From: an uncultured bacterium
GTDB lineage: Bacteria > Cyanobacteriota > Vampirovibrionia > Gastranaerophilales > Gastranaerophilaceae
Assembly: GCA_902779645.1 (NCBI GenBank)
Contig: CACZCH010000006.1
Span: forward strand, 1-64,000
Reading direction: 5' to 3'
Length of the DNA: 64,000 nt
Shown one piece after another: positions 34,459 through 45,600 of this stretch (position 1 is the stretch's first letter; every line of letters begins with the position of its first letter). The position numbers were made by a program, and so were the translations under genes. The notes beneath the pieces are model-generated. The model did not search any database and was not told where the DNA came from. It saw nothing but the letters and a program-made list of their open reading frames with translations.

Positions 34459-36753
34459 ATGTACGAATTCCCGTTTGAGCTGGATGATTTTCAGAAAGAA
34501 GCGTGTGATTATATTAGTGATGGCAAAAGCGTTGTTGTATGTGCTCCGACAGGCGCAGGAAAAACTGTTATTGCCCAACACGCTATTCATTGTGCATTAA
34601 AAGAAGGTAAAAGAGTTTTTTATACAACACCACTCAAAGCTCTTTCCAACCAAAAATTCAGCGATTTTTCAGAACAATACGGTTCTGACAAAGTCGGTCT
34701 TTTAACCGGCGATACTTCATTTAACCGTGATGCTCAGATTGTTGTAATGACAACAGAAGTTTTCAGAAATATGTTATACGGAACTAATTTTGGTTCCGTA
34801 ACCGATAATATGAAGGAAGTTCGATATGTAATCTTAGATGAAGTTCACTATATGAACGATGAACAGCGCGGTACCGTTTGGGAAGAAAGTATCATTTACT
34901 GCCCAACAAATGTTCAAATAATAGCACTCTCTGCAACAGTTGCAAACGCAGATAAACTTACCGATTGGATAAACACGGTTCATTCAAAAACAGAACTTGT
35001 AAACACTGATTTTAGACCTGTGCCCTTAAGATTCTATTATTTTGATTCTTCTCAGCCTCATACAATTCTTCCGCTGTTGACTCCTTCTGGTGCACTTAAT
35101 AATAAGATTAAGCCGGAGAAAAAACAATTCAGACGAGGGAAACCTGTCTCTAAGAGAAATACGGTTAAAGATGTCGTAACAGTATTGCATGAAAAAGATA
35201 TGCTTCCGGCAATATATTTCACCTTTTCAAGAAAGAAATGCGATGAGCAGATGGAAAAATGCGCGGATTTATGTCTTGTAACTCCAAAAGAGCAAGAAGA
35301 AATCCGGCAGATTATAGATGATTATATTGCGGAAAACCCGTATTTATATAAAAACAAGCACATTGATTATCTGCTGTTAGGTGTCGCTTCCCACCACGCA
35401 GGACTTCTTCCGGGATGGAAAATTCTTGTAGAAAAGCTATTTCAAAAAGGACTTATAAAAGTTGTATTTGCAACAGAAACTCTGGCTGCAGGAATTAACA
35501 TGCCGGCACGCTCAACGGTTATCAGTTCCATAAGCAAACGGACAGACAACGGACACAGAACCCTCACGCCCAGCGAATTCCTGCAAATGTCAGGACGTGC
35601 CGGCAGAAGAGGAATGGATGAAATCGGGTACGTAACAATCGTAGGCACAGCTTTCCAAACACCTGAAGAAGTTGCAGAGCTGGTTTTGAGCGACGCTAAT
35701 CCTTTAGAAAGCAAGTTCTCACCAAGCTATTCTATGGTTCTTAATTTGCTCCAAAGATTTACGCTTGATGAAGCAAAAGAACTTGTACTTAAGAGTTTTG
35801 GGTATTTTTCTTCCAACTCAAGGATTGAACCGCTCCTAAAACAACAGGCTGAAAATCAAGGAAAAATAGATGAATGTAATTCTTTCCGCTGTTTCTGCAA
35901 CAGAACAAATCAAGATTTACTGGATTATAACAAAGTCAGAGAAATTTACGTTCAAAACAGAAGAACTTTTAAGACAATTCAAAAACAGGAAAAGAAAAAG
36001 AACAGACCGCTATCTGAAGAAGCTCAAGAATTCGGCAGACAAAATAAGATAATGCTTGATAAAATGCACGGATATGAATGTGATACCTGTAAACTGTTTA
36101 AAAAACACATGAAATCCATAGAAATTCTAAATCGATACGAAGCTAAACAAAGACAGTTATCAAAAGAGATAGAAAAACAAAAAGATATTTTTTGGAACAG
36201 ATTTTTATCACACAGAGCAGTTCTTGAAGAATACGGATACCTAAAAGATGATTACCCGAATGAACAGGGAGTAATAATATCTCAGCTCCGCTCCGAAAAT
36301 GAATTGTTCTTGGCTCTTGTCGTATTCTCTGGTGTACTCGAAGGCTTAACTCCTGCGGAACTTGCCTCTGTAATCTGTGCAATTACAACAGAAGATATGA
36401 GAGCTGATTTGTTTTCACGCCTTCCGTTTTCGCCAAACGTCAGAAAACGTCTCAACAAAATTAAAGATATAAAACGTGCTTTAGATAAAAAACAAAATGC
36501 TCACGACGTCGAAGACCCAATGTACATAAACGGATTCTATTCTCCGCTTATCGAAATGTGGGTAAACGGTGCCGAATGGGATTCAATAATAGACGAAGTC
36601 GAAATGGGTGAAGGTGATATCGTAAGAACATTCAAAAGAGTTATTGATGTTCTGCGTCAATTCTGCACGATAAATAATATTCCAGAGGATTTGGCATTTA
36701 CAGCAAGAGAAGCGATAGATTTAATCAACAGAAGTCCTATTGACGTAGATTAA
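34459..36753 (+). CDS. Mtr4/Ski2-like DEAD/DEAH RNA helicase
   Basis: 764 residues of the Ski2-like superfamily 2 helicases that in Cyanobacteria, Actinobacteria and plastids act on RNA. Motifs run in order: APTGAGKT (about 29-36), DEVHYMND (near 130), SATVAN, the FSRKKCDEQ lobe-2 start, FATETLAAGINMPAR, and QMSGRAGRRGMD (motif VI). The C-terminal half carries two Cys-containing stretches (CNSFRCFC and CDTCKLFKKH) and ends with a DSHCT-like helical domain. It is longer than a bare helicase core and close to cyanobacterial relatives. Monocistronic. Confidence 0.9.
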   Translation: MYEFPFELDDFQKEACDYISDGKSVVVCAPTGAGKTVIAQHAIHCALKEGKRVFYTTPLKALSNQKFSDFSEQYGSDKVGLLTGDTSFNRDAQIVVMTTEVFRNMLYGTNFGSVTDNMKEVRYVILDEVHYMNDEQRGTVWEESIIYCPTNVQIIALSATVANADKLTDWINTVHSKTELVNTDFRPVPLRFYYFDSSQPHTILPLLTPSGALNNKIKPEKKQFRRGKPVSKRNTVKDVVTVLHEKDMLPAIYFTFSRKKCDEQMEKCADLCLVTPKEQEEIRQIIDDYIAENPYLYKNKHIDYLLLGVASHHAGLLPGWKILVEKLFQKGLIKVVFATETLAAGINMPARSTVISSISKRTDNGHRTLTPSEFLQMSGRAGRRGMDEIGYVTIVGTAFQTPEEVAELVLSDANPLESKFSPSYSMVLNLLQRFTLDEAKELVLKSFGYFSSNSRIEPLLKQQAENQGKIDECNSFRCFCNRTNQDLLDYNKVREIYVQNRRTFKTIQKQEKKKNRPLSEEAQEFGRQNKIMLDKMHGYECDTCKLFKKHMKSIEILNRYEAKQRQLSKEIEKQKDIFWNRFLSHRAVLEEYGYLKDDYPNEQGVIISQLRSENELFLALVVFSGVLEGLTPAELASVICAITTEDMRADLFSRLPFSPNVRKRLNKIKDIKRALDKKQNAHDVEDPMYINGFYSPLIEMWVNGAEWDSIIDEVEMGEGDIVRTFKRVIDVLRQFCTINNIPEDLAFTAREAIDLINRSPIDVD

Positions 36754-36775
36754 TGAATTTGTCTACAACTTAACA

Positions 36776-37399
36776 TTATCTCGATAAAGATTTGTCTATA
36801 ATAATATATACATTTACAAGAATAAACCCTATTGCCAAGCCTGCAAGTATATCACTTAAAAAATGGACTCCAAGCCACATTCTCGCAATACAGGTTAAGA
36901 ATATCCATAAACCGAAGAATATTATTAAGAAATTTCTCCAAAAATCACTTCTTACATAATGATGCACGAGATAAATAATAATTCCAAAGAAACACATTGT
37001 TGTTGAAACATGACCTGAAGGGAAAGAAAAACTTTCCAATCCGCATCCGTCAGGACGCGGTCTGCATACGAAATTTTTCATTAAATCCTTCAAATAATAA
37101 GCTATTTGAGTAAACAAAATCAGCATAAAAGCTTTGAGATAAAGTCTGTGTGAGACAAGAACACACCCTGCCGTAATTTGAGGCCATAGCATCTGATTTG
37201 CTCTACCAAACTCACTTACAAAAATCGGTATGTAACTCGGGAATGGGGATAGAGCAAGTCTTATTGAGCGTAAAATTGTAGTATCAATCTCTCTCATGGT
37301 TGGAAGATATAATACCAAAACCGTTAAAATAGCCAAAACAACAACCGATATCCCGACATAATTCCAATTTATCATCAAGCTGTATTCTTTTTGCTTCAT
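36776..37399 (-). CDS. PAP2-family membrane phosphatase, second copy
   Basis: 207 residues with about six membrane segments. The three family motifs are KNFVCRPRP, FPSGHVST and ARMWLGVHFLSD. Compact length matches undecaprenyl-pyrophosphate or phosphatidic acid phosphatases; substrate not known. It is downstream of the RipA-like and ftsH genes on the same strand, with an 80-base gap containing a GGGGTAAA-type array. Little sequence is shared with the PAP2 protein at 10789 outside the motifs. Confidence 0.87.
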   Translation of the reverse strand: MKQKEYSLMINWNYVGISVVVLAILTVLVLYLPTMREIDTTILRSIRLALSPFPSYIPIFVSEFGRANQMLWPQITAGCVLVSHRLYLKAFMLILFTQIAYYLKDLMKNFVCRPRPDGCGLESFSFPSGHVSTTMCFFGIIIYLVHHYVRSDFWRNFLIIFFGLWIFLTCIARMWLGVHFLSDILAGLAIGFILVNVYIIIDKSLSR

Positions 37400-37452
37400 A
37401 CTATTCCCTCAAAATCTTACTTATATGTTCAACAGGCTTTAATATTTATAAC

Positions 37453-37482
37453 TTTACCACTTTACCACTAAATTTACCCCTA
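37453..37482 (-). repeat. GGGGTAAAT-type array at the end of the RipA-like gene
   Basis: Read on the minus strand: TAGGGGTAAATTTAGTGGTAAAGTGGTAAAG. The first unit begins at the stop codon of the RipA-like gene. Confidence 0.75.
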
Positions 37483-37968
37483 AATTCCGCCTTTTAGTTT
37501 AACAAGTTTGTCAAACAATTGAACGCATAGCGGAGATATTTCACTTACTAATACAGCAAAGAAAAATAAAGCCGAAATAGAAGCTATAAGTTTTTGAATA
37601 TCTGAAAACATAAATATTTTTTTATTTCTGAATTCATCAATACCTTTATGCTCTTCCGTAAAAGGACAAACCGGAAGTTTTTCTTCGATTTTTTCTATTA
37701 CATCAGCATATTTAACTTTAATCAAAGTATTATAAGAATCAACATTCATCCACCATAGAGAACTGATTGCAATACCGAAGAATGCAAACACAAGAGTCGC
37801 AGTAATTTTATTTAAGAAAAGAACATTATTTGTATAAATCATTGCAAAAATCAATGCTACAATTGCAACCATATAAAATTTATTTGTTCTGAAGTTACGG
37901 TCAATAAAATTCTCTTTTTGTTCAGTATACATTTTGTACTCTTGAAAAACAATGTAATCTCTATCCAT
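37480..37968 (-). CDS. RipA-like small membrane protein coupled to ftsH
   Basis: 162 residues with two adjacent membrane helices (about 30-50 and 55-72) and a third near 130-150. The stretch SLWWMNVDSYNTL and the LP...F..E pattern after it resemble the RipA family of bacterial membrane proteins; this assignment is moderate. The start codon overlaps the ftsH stop region by eight bases, so it is translationally coupled and could act with FtsH. The stop codon lies inside a repeat array. Confidence 0.6.
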   Translation of the reverse strand: MDRDYIVFQEYKMYTEQKENFIDRNFRTNKFYMVAIVALIFAMIYTNNVLFLNKITATLVFAFFGIAISSLWWMNVDSYNTLIKVKYADVIEKIEEKLPVCPFTEEHKGIDEFRNKKIFMFSDIQKLIASISALFFFAVLVSEISPLCVQLFDKLVKLKGGI

Positions 37969-39934
37969 TATTTTCTTCTCCTTCTATTCTTAATTCTTCA
38001 TTATTTTCTGCTATTTGTTCTTGATTATTTCCAGATTCACTTTCTTTTTGTATATCTTCAAGTGTTTCGCCATTTCTTATTCTTTTTACATTATCCATAA
38101 GTTTATCAAACTCTGTTTGGTCAAGTGTTTCTTTTTCAAGAAGCTCTTTTGCAATATATTCAAGCATGTCTTTATTTTCTGTTAACAATTGTTTTGCAAG
38201 TTCATATTGAGCATCAATAATTCGTTTAACTTCTTTATCAATATCTGCGGCAATCTCTTCCGAGAATTCTCTTGTGTTACCGAAATTTCTGCCCATAAAT
38301 ACGTGTTCTTGCTCCTTACCGTATGCCATATTTCCCATTTTTTCACTCATACCGTAAGTCGTTACCATACTTTTTGCTAAAGCTGAAACTTTTTCTAAAT
38401 CATTAGATGCACCTGTTGTAACATTGTCTTTTCCGTAAATTATTTCTTCTGCTACACGACCGCCGAGAATCATCGTTATTCTGTCTAACAGCTGATTTTT
38501 TCTCATTGTAAGGTGATCTTTCTCAGGAAGCGTAAGGGTTATACCCAAAGCCATACCGCGTGGGATAATCGATACTTTATGCAATGGATCGCAATCCTTA
38601 AGAAGTTTTGCAAGAAGTGCGTGTCCGACTTCGTGATACGCAGTATTTTCTTTTTCTTCTTCTGATATAATTCTGCTTTTCTTTTCCGGTCCTGCCATAA
38701 CCTTATCAATAGCTTCTTCTAAATCAGGCATTTCTATTTCTGATTTATCATGACGTGCTGCAAGAAGCGCAGCTTCATTTAGAAGGTTTGACAAATCTGC
38801 ACCTGTGAACCCGGGAGTTCTTTTTGCCAAAGTTTTTAAATCAACTTCTTTAGAAAGCGGTTTATTTTTTGCATGTACATTCAGAATTTGTTCTCTTCCT
38901 AAAACATCCGGCTTATTAATCACGATTTGTCTGTCAAATCTCCCAGGCCTTAACAGAGCGTTATCCAAAATATCAGGTCTGTTTGTAGCAGCTAATATAA
39001 TAATATTTGTATTTTCATCAAAACCATCCATTTCAACCAACAATTGGTTTAATGTTTGTTCTCTTTCGTCGTGTCCTCCGCCTAAACCGGCACCTCTTTG
39101 ACGGCCGACAGCATCAATTTCATCAATAAATACTATACAAGGTTGGTGTTTTTTAGCCTGCTCAAATAAATCGCGAACACGTGAAGCACCTACACCAACA
39201 AACATTTCAACAAAATCTGAACCGCTGATGGAGAAGAAAGGGACTTTTGCTTCTCCCGCAACAGCTTTTGCCATAAGAGTTTTACCTGTACCTGGAGCCC
39301 CTACCAAAAGAACTCCTTTTGGGATTTTTGCTCCCAGCTTAACGTATTTATCACTGTGCTTAAGGAAGTCAACAATCTCTTCAAGTTCTTTTCTTTCTTC
39401 ATCAATACCTGCAACATCATTAAAAGTTGTTTTAACTTTGTTATCCATAAGCATTTTTGCCCTGCTCTTACCGAAAGACATTGCCTGAGCTCCGCCGGCT
39501 TGAATTGATTTTATTATGAGTAATAAGAAACCGAATACAAGTAAAATTGTAATAACAGATGAACCCAAACCGAACATAGAACCGGACTCGCCTGTTTTTG
39601 TTGCATTAACCTCTACTCCGTTTGATTCCAATTTTGAAAGTACATCGGAATTATCCGGTATCAGTACTTTATATTGAAGCTGCGGAGTCTTAACCTCTCC
39701 GTATATAGGATTAACTGTTGTTTGTTTTTGCTCCGGTTGTTTAACCGGAACGGCAATTAATACATCTTTACCTAAATCTACACTCTTAATCTCTTTATTT
39801 TCTACTTTTTGCAAAAAATTTGTATATGATAATTCTTCCGTGCTTGAAGTAGGTCCCGTAAACAGCATTGATATAAATGCCAAGACCATAATACCCAATA
39901 TCACGTACATACCTACTGATTGATTTTTATTCAT
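37961..39934 (-). CDS. ftsH: ATP-dependent zinc metalloprotease FtsH
   Basis: Membrane-anchored AAA+ protease that degrades misfolded membrane proteins and regulators. 657 residues. A first membrane helix (about 8-25), a periplasmic loop, and a second helix (about 125-145) are followed by the AAA domain with GAPGTGKT and an SRH near RPGRFDRQI. The zinc site is His434-Glu435-x-x-His438 (HEVGH). The C terminus is acidic and Asn/Glu-rich. GGGAG precedes the ATG. The RipA-like gene overlaps its end. Confidence 0.97.
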   Translation of the reverse strand: MNKNQSVGMYVILGIMVLAFISMLFTGPTSSTEELSYTNFLQKVENKEIKSVDLGKDVLIAVPVKQPEQKQTTVNPIYGEVKTPQLQYKVLIPDNSDVLSKLESNGVEVNATKTGESGSMFGLGSSVITILLVFGFLLLIIKSIQAGGAQAMSFGKSRAKMLMDNKVKTTFNDVAGIDEERKELEEIVDFLKHSDKYVKLGAKIPKGVLLVGAPGTGKTLMAKAVAGEAKVPFFSISGSDFVEMFVGVGASRVRDLFEQAKKHQPCIVFIDEIDAVGRQRGAGLGGGHDEREQTLNQLLVEMDGFDENTNIIILAATNRPDILDNALLRPGRFDRQIVINKPDVLGREQILNVHAKNKPLSKEVDLKTLAKRTPGFTGADLSNLLNEAALLAARHDKSEIEMPDLEEAIDKVMAGPEKKSRIISEEEKENTAYHEVGHALLAKLLKDCDPLHKVSIIPRGMALGITLTLPEKDHLTMRKNQLLDRITMILGGRVAEEIIYGKDNVTTGASNDLEKVSALAKSMVTTYGMSEKMGNMAYGKEQEHVFMGRNFGNTREFSEEIAADIDKEVKRIIDAQYELAKQLLTENKDMLEYIAKELLEKETLDQTEFDKLMDNVKRIRNGETLEDIQKESESGNNQEQIAENNEELRIEGEENNG

Positions 39935-40121
39935 ATTTCTCCCTCTTTATATTAAGGTCACCCCTAAAAACTCTATTTGCACCTTGCCAATTGGGCAATG
40001 AAATCTTAAGGCTCTATGGCACTAAGAATCTTTGCAAAGTGTTTTTAGTATTTGTTACAAATGAATTATAACAAAAAATATTGTTAGCGTAAATAACAGA
40101 TTGGTTTAATTTTATTATAAT

Positions 40122-40152
40122 AAAAAGCCCGTCCTAATACAGACGAGACTTT
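40122..40152 (-). terminator. Terminator of the 104-codon gene
   Basis: Minus strand: AAAGTCTCGTC, an 8-base loop, GACGGGCTTTTTA; one bulge. It lies about 20 bases after the stop codon at 40172. Confidence 0.65.
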
Positions 40153-40171
40153 GCTATCAACTTAATATATA

Positions 40172-40486
40172 TTACAGTCCGAAATAGATTTTATTTAATT
40201 GAGCAACAGTCATTGCACCCAATCTCTGTTCTTCCATCTCCGACTTTTGTATATATTCACCTTCATCAACCTGAGATATTACTTGAACATTAAGCTCCTG
40301 TTGAGCCTTTGCCTCTTCGTGTTTATTTATTTTTCGTATAATTTCCGCTTTCGCTTGAGCTAAACGCTGAGCATCCGCAGCTTTATTCCCCGTCGGAGAC
40401 AAGCCGAGTGTTCTGAGTTCTTGTATAATTCTCAGGTATTCAGCATCTATGTTTAATCCGCTAGCTATCCCAAGCGCTTGAATCAA
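40172..40486 (-). CDS. Small helical protein of unknown function
   Basis: 104 residues, no known family, predicted mostly helical and charged with no signal or membrane segment (for example KAADAQRLAQAKAEI). Start is TTG behind a strong AAAGGAG seven bases away. The C terminus ends in LNKIYFGL. It has its own terminator and stands divergent from the TpsB-like gene with 257 bases between them. Confidence 0.65.
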   Translation of the reverse strand: MIQALGIASGLNIDAEYLRIIQELRTLGLSPTGNKAADAQRLAQAKAEIIRKINKHEEAKAQQELNVQVISQVDEGEYIQKSEMEEQRLGAMTVAQLNKIYFGL

Positions 40487-40653
40487 AAAATCACTCCTTT
40501 ACTATTAATTTTTGTAAACAAACTATATATTCTTTAATGCCACATTCTGGAAAGGGTATAACTATCATATATAAGCATCTTTACAAAAATTAATAAATGA
40601 GTTAGAATTGTGTAAGATGTGGTTAATATTTCGTTACAATTTAGCAATTTAAT

Positions 40654-40682
40654 TTGTTTAAGGATTTTATTTTAAATATAAT
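40654..40682 (+). promoter_or_regulatory. Promoter of the TpsB-like gene
   Basis: TTGTTT (40654-40659), a 17-base spacer, perfect TATAAT (40677-40682), about 60 bases before the start codon. Confidence 0.7.
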
Positions 40683-40743
40683 GTTAAATGTACGATAAAA
40701 GTATAACCCAATTATAAATATTATTTTTAGGAAAAATGGAACT

Positions 40744-42510
40744 ATGAAAAAATTAAGTTATTTAATCGCAGTTTTTAGTTTTTTATCTATGATTCAAGCT
40801 CAAGCGGAAGTGATGCCCATTACCCCTAATACAGCAGGGTATTTTACTAACACTTATAATGCTTCTGAAGTCGAAAATATTAAAAATTACAAGATTGACA
40901 AGAGCTATGTTCAATCATTAGATGACGTAACAAAAGACGAACAAATTTACGATGCAACAGTAGAAGAAAACTACGCAAGAGAAGGTTCAATATATAACCC
41001 TCATTTCTTGCTTGAAAAAATTGTTTTTGAAGGGAATACAGTAAAAGATATAAAAGACTCAGACCTTCAAAATTTAGCATTGGAAATCTTAGGTGAAGAT
41101 ATATACTTTGATGAACTTCTTGAAGTTTGTTCAAAAGTTACAAACTTGTACCGTTCAAAAGGTTATTTAACATCTTATGCAACAGTACCGCCTCAAAGAA
41201 TTGTTGACGGTGTTGCAACAATTAAGATTGTTGAAAGTAAAGTCGGCGATATGAATATCGAAGGCGAAAAATGGACTCGTGAATGGTATTTAAAACATAT
41301 CATCATGGGCAAAGCAGGCTTAAGAGAAGGTGATGTTTTCAATGCAAGAAATCTTCAAAGAGCCATGAAAGAAATCAACAGAGAAGACTATGTTCAAGTT
41401 CAAACTGAAATTGAAAGGCAAAAAGACGGTGATGAAAATACTCAAATCACGCTTAATGTCCGCGACAGATTCCCTATTGACTTCAACGTAATTTATGATG
41501 ACTACGGTCGTTCTTATACAGGTGCTCAAAGAGTATCATTCTTACTCGGTATGCACAACTTAACAGGTTTGGGTGATAAGATTTACGGCGGTTCAATTAT
41601 ATCTTCCGGTTCAACCGGCTGGATGGCAGGATACAGCTTACCGGTTTCTTCTTACGGAACACGTTTATCATTTGATTTTAACGATTCACACGTAAGACTT
41701 GGCGGTCCATACAAAAATATGGGAGTTAAAGGTAACGCTCAAAGCTACTTCTTCAAATTAACTCAACCGCTTGTTCAAACAGCTAAGTCCGACTTGTTCT
41801 TCTATACAGGTTATAATTTAGTAAACGCAAATACTTCTTGGAATAATAATTTATCAAACCCGGAAAGACTTTCTACATATAATTTGAACGTATGGCGTTC
41901 AGGATTATACGGTATGACCGACGACAATTACGGCCGTTGGATTGGTAACTTAGGTATTGACTTTGGTATGGGCGGCAACGGTCATGGCGCAATCCAAGAT
42001 ACAACATTCTTCAAGTTAACCGGTGGTGCTACTCGTGTTCAAAGATTAACTGCAAGAACTGCTGGTATCGTAAGAGTTAACGGTATGTACTCACCTAACA
42101 AGTTATTTGCAGCAGAACAATTCCAATTAGGCGGACCTTATACATTAAGAGGTTACCAACCTGCTGAATTAATTGGTGACTATGGTGTCAGCGGTACTGT
42201 TGAATACAGATTCCCATTCCCATTCTTGAATCATTTATCACAAAAACTTGATGAAAGAGTCAGATTGGCAGTATTCTACGACTTCGGCTGGATTGGTGAA
42301 AACGGACATGTATACAACTATCCGCATGAATTCCTGCACTCTGTCGGTTTTGGTTCATACCTGACATTTACAGATTGGATTACAGCACAAATCGGTGTAG
42401 GTTTCCCTCTCGGAGAAAAATACTACGGAGAAAGCACAGCAAGATTCTACTTCAGTGTTAACGGAGACTTAGACAGATTAATTCCGCTCCGCAATCCGCA
42501 AAAATTATAA
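40744..42510 (+). CDS. POTRA/beta-barrel outer-membrane transporter, TpsB (ShlB/FhaC) type
   Basis: 588 residues. A signal peptide (1-22, ending QAQAE) is followed by two POTRA modules. The first contains LLEKIVFEGNTV, CSKVTNLYRSKGYLTSYATVPPQ and GVATIKIVES, the FhaC/ShlB type. The second leads into the 16-strand barrel starting VRDRFPIDFNV. The conserved loop-6 motif is seen as LRGY in YTLRGYQP, preceded by AEQFQLGG. Such proteins export a large partner (TpsA) or insert outer-membrane proteins. No TpsA-like gene is adjacent, so it is an orphan here. It has its own promoter and terminator. Confidence 0.88.
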   Translation: MKKLSYLIAVFSFLSMIQAQAEVMPITPNTAGYFTNTYNASEVENIKNYKIDKSYVQSLDDVTKDEQIYDATVEENYAREGSIYNPHFLLEKIVFEGNTVKDIKDSDLQNLALEILGEDIYFDELLEVCSKVTNLYRSKGYLTSYATVPPQRIVDGVATIKIVESKVGDMNIEGEKWTREWYLKHIIMGKAGLREGDVFNARNLQRAMKEINREDYVQVQTEIERQKDGDENTQITLNVRDRFPIDFNVIYDDYGRSYTGAQRVSFLLGMHNLTGLGDKIYGGSIISSGSTGWMAGYSLPVSSYGTRLSFDFNDSHVRLGGPYKNMGVKGNAQSYFFKLTQPLVQTAKSDLFFYTGYNLVNANTSWNNNLSNPERLSTYNLNVWRSGLYGMTDDNYGRWIGNLGIDFGMGGNGHGAIQDTTFFKLTGGATRVQRLTARTAGIVRVNGMYSPNKLFAAEQFQLGGPYTLRGYQPAELIGDYGVSGTVEYRFPFPFLNHLSQKLDERVRLAVFYDFGWIGENGHVYNYPHEFLHSVGFGSYLTFTDWITAQIGVGFPLGEKYYGESTARFYFSVNGDLDRLIPLRNPQKL

Positions 42511-42528
42511 TCTATAATTTATAAAATA

Positions 42529-42562
42529 AAAAAAGAGTCTCGCAAATGCGGGGCTCTTTTTT
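42529..42562 (+). terminator. Terminator after the TpsB-like gene
   Basis: Stem AAAAAAGAGTCTCGC / GCGGGGCTCTTTTTT with AAAT loop. Confidence 0.85.
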
Positions 42563-42673
42563 ACGCACAAAGCTTAATACTCCTTAATACATTGACATTA
42601 GGGTATTCTTAGGGTTTAATTGATATAGTAATTACTTGGGAAGAGAAGATGGCATTAAGCCGATTGGAAGATT

Positions 42674-45600
42674 ATGTACATAAAACAGCTTGAAATCGAC
42701 AATTTTAAGTCGTTTGCTAACAAAGTGGATATACCTTTACTTCAAGGGTTCACAACCGTATCTGGGCCAAACGGTTCAGGCAAGAGTACTATTATAGATA
42801 GTATTCTGTTTGCGCTCGGACTTTCTACGAGCAGAACTCTGCGTGCTGAAAAACTCTTCCACCTGATATCAACCTACAACAAAAGAAACGAAGCCTATGT
42901 AAAAGTAACCTTCGGCGGTGTAGAAGGCGGTGATTTTTCTGTCGCAAGAAGAATAAGAAAAGCAACTCAAGGGTTCAACAGTATTTTTTATCTTAACGAC
43001 AAAATCGTTACTAAAGAAGAAATATTAAACCTGCTTGAGAACCACAACATTACTCCAAACAGCTACAATGTTGTTATGCAGGGAGACGTTACTACTATAA
43101 CCTCCTGTACCGCAAACGAAAGAAGAAAAGTTGTTGATGAGATTGCGGGGGTTGCAGATTTTGACCGCCGTATAGAGCAGGCTACCGCTGAACTTGAAAC
43201 AGTTGAAAAACGTGTTATGAATTCAAACCTTATTCTTAACGAAGTTAACACACGTTTAGAACAATTAAAAGAAGAAAAAGAAGTTGCTCTTAAATACCAA
43301 AAGCTTAAAGAAGAAAAAACAGGATTGGAAAGCCAAATTAATACGGTTAAGTTTTTTGATTTGAAGCGCAACTTGGAAAAAGCTCACGAAAATATTTTGG
43401 AGTTCACCAAAAAGAAAAAAGAAGAAGAGGTTAAGTCAAAAGACCTTGAAGAAAGACTAAAGATAATAAAAGAAAAATATGAAGAAATCTCTTCTACCAT
43501 AAAAGAAAAAGGTGAGGGACATCAGCTTGAACTGAAACAAAAAGCTGAGGAAATCAAAGGTTCAATCGACAGAAAAAACGCTTCAATTGATTACTCAGAC
43601 AAGCAGATTCAAGCAAACCTGAAAACTATCGAAAACACCAAAAACGGTATAGAAGTTCAAGAAGGCAAAATTAAAGACAGCGAACATAAAATTCAACTAA
43701 AGCAAGATGAAATCAAGGGTATTGAAAAAAATATTGCTGAACAAAATGCGATTTTGAATAAAATTTTGCAGGATTTATCAGGCTTAAACGAAACTGCGGA
43801 AAAACATATTGAAAAGCGCAACTCTTTAAGAAAAGAACTTGAAGGATACCAAGACAAAGAAACAAAAATTATCCAACAGCAAGCACCTTTGGAATCTGAG
43901 CTATCAGCCAAGAAAAAAGCTGTTCAAGAAGCTAAAGAAAAGCTTAAAGAACTTGATGAATTCAAGACAAATTATGAAGAAAATAAGGCTAATAAAAAAC
44001 TTATTATAGAAGAATTAGAAAAAGAGGTTGACGATTTTAAAATTATCCTTAAGAACACATTATATGAACTGGATAAAACTAAAAACGAAATCACAGATGT
44101 TAACTATGACCTTCAAACAGCAAATAAGAAGGTTATCGAGCTTGAAGCAACTAAGCGAGCGAACGAAGAAGCTAACCTCGGATGTGCAGTTGATACTGTT
44201 ATAGGTGCAAGCATTAGAGGTGTTCACGCACCTTTAATGAAACTCGGACAAGTTGACGAAGAATATTCTACCGCTATGGAAATCGCAGTCGGCGGAAGAA
44301 TGGCGCACATTGTTGTCGACGATGAACATGTCGCATCAACTTGTATTGAGATTTTAAAATCCGCAGGAGCAGGAAGAGCAACTTTCATTCCGCTTAACAA
44401 AATTGTTAAATGCCCGAAAAGCTTAAATTTGCCGAAAGAAAAAGGTGTAATTGATTTTGCAATCAACCTTATTGATTTTGACGATGAGTATTTGAATGCA
44501 TTCTATTATGCCGTTGGTGACACTCTTGTTGTTGAAGACCGAGAAACAGCCCATAAACTTATCGGCAAATACCGTATGGTTACGCTCTCAGGTGACCTGT
44601 TTGAAAAATCCGGTTCTATTACGGGCGGTTCGGTTAAAAAAACAGGGCTTAAATTTGCTCAAAACTCAGACTCCGAGATTGATTCATTTAGAGCAAAATT
44701 AAAAGAACTTGAGAAAAAATATTCTGCACTTATTTCTAAACAGCGCGATTTGGAAGCCAAAATGGAAGATGTGAGAAGTAAAAATACAGCTTCTACAACA
44801 GAATTGAGCAAAGCTAAATTAGAATTAAGCAACTTCGATACAATGTTTGAAAACACTCAGAAAAACATTGATGAAAAACAAGAGTTTATAAAAGCTACTG
44901 AGCCTGAAATTGCTAAAATTGAAAAAACTTTGGATAAACTTGAAGAAGAGCATATCCAAATCTCAGACAAGATGACAGAAGTTCAATCTGCTATCGAAGA
45001 TATTGAAAAGCTCATGAACGATACGGATTTGAAGGACTTAAAAGAAAAAACTGCAGGTGTTGAAGCTGAGATTAAGCGTTATGAAAAGAATAAAGCCGAC
45101 GCAAATAACGAGATTGACGGTTTGCATAATATGATTGAGTTCTACAAAACCACAATCAAAACTCATAATGAAACTATCTCAAACGCTTTAGATACCAATA
45201 GAGAGCTTAACCTTGACAAAGCTAAATTTGCAGAAGAAATCAAAGGACTTAATGAACAACTTGAAGTTCTTGAAGTCCAAATCAAAGAAATTACGGATAA
45301 ATTGCAGGAACTGCTTGACCAAAGAGATGCTATAAACAAAGATTTGATTGATTTGGAAACAAAGAAAAATCTTCAGGCTTCCGAGATAGAAAGAATAGCG
45401 GAACAGATTGAATCCTTTAAATCCCGCAGAAGAGAACTTGAACCTCAGCTTGAAGAAACTCGTAACACTCTCACAGAAGCAGGTGTAAATATTGATGAGC
45501 TTACTCCTGTTGAAATGTCCATAGAAGAGATAACAAATCGTATCCAAAGACTTCAAAAACGCATGGATGAGATGGGTGCAGTTAACATGAAAGCGCTTGA

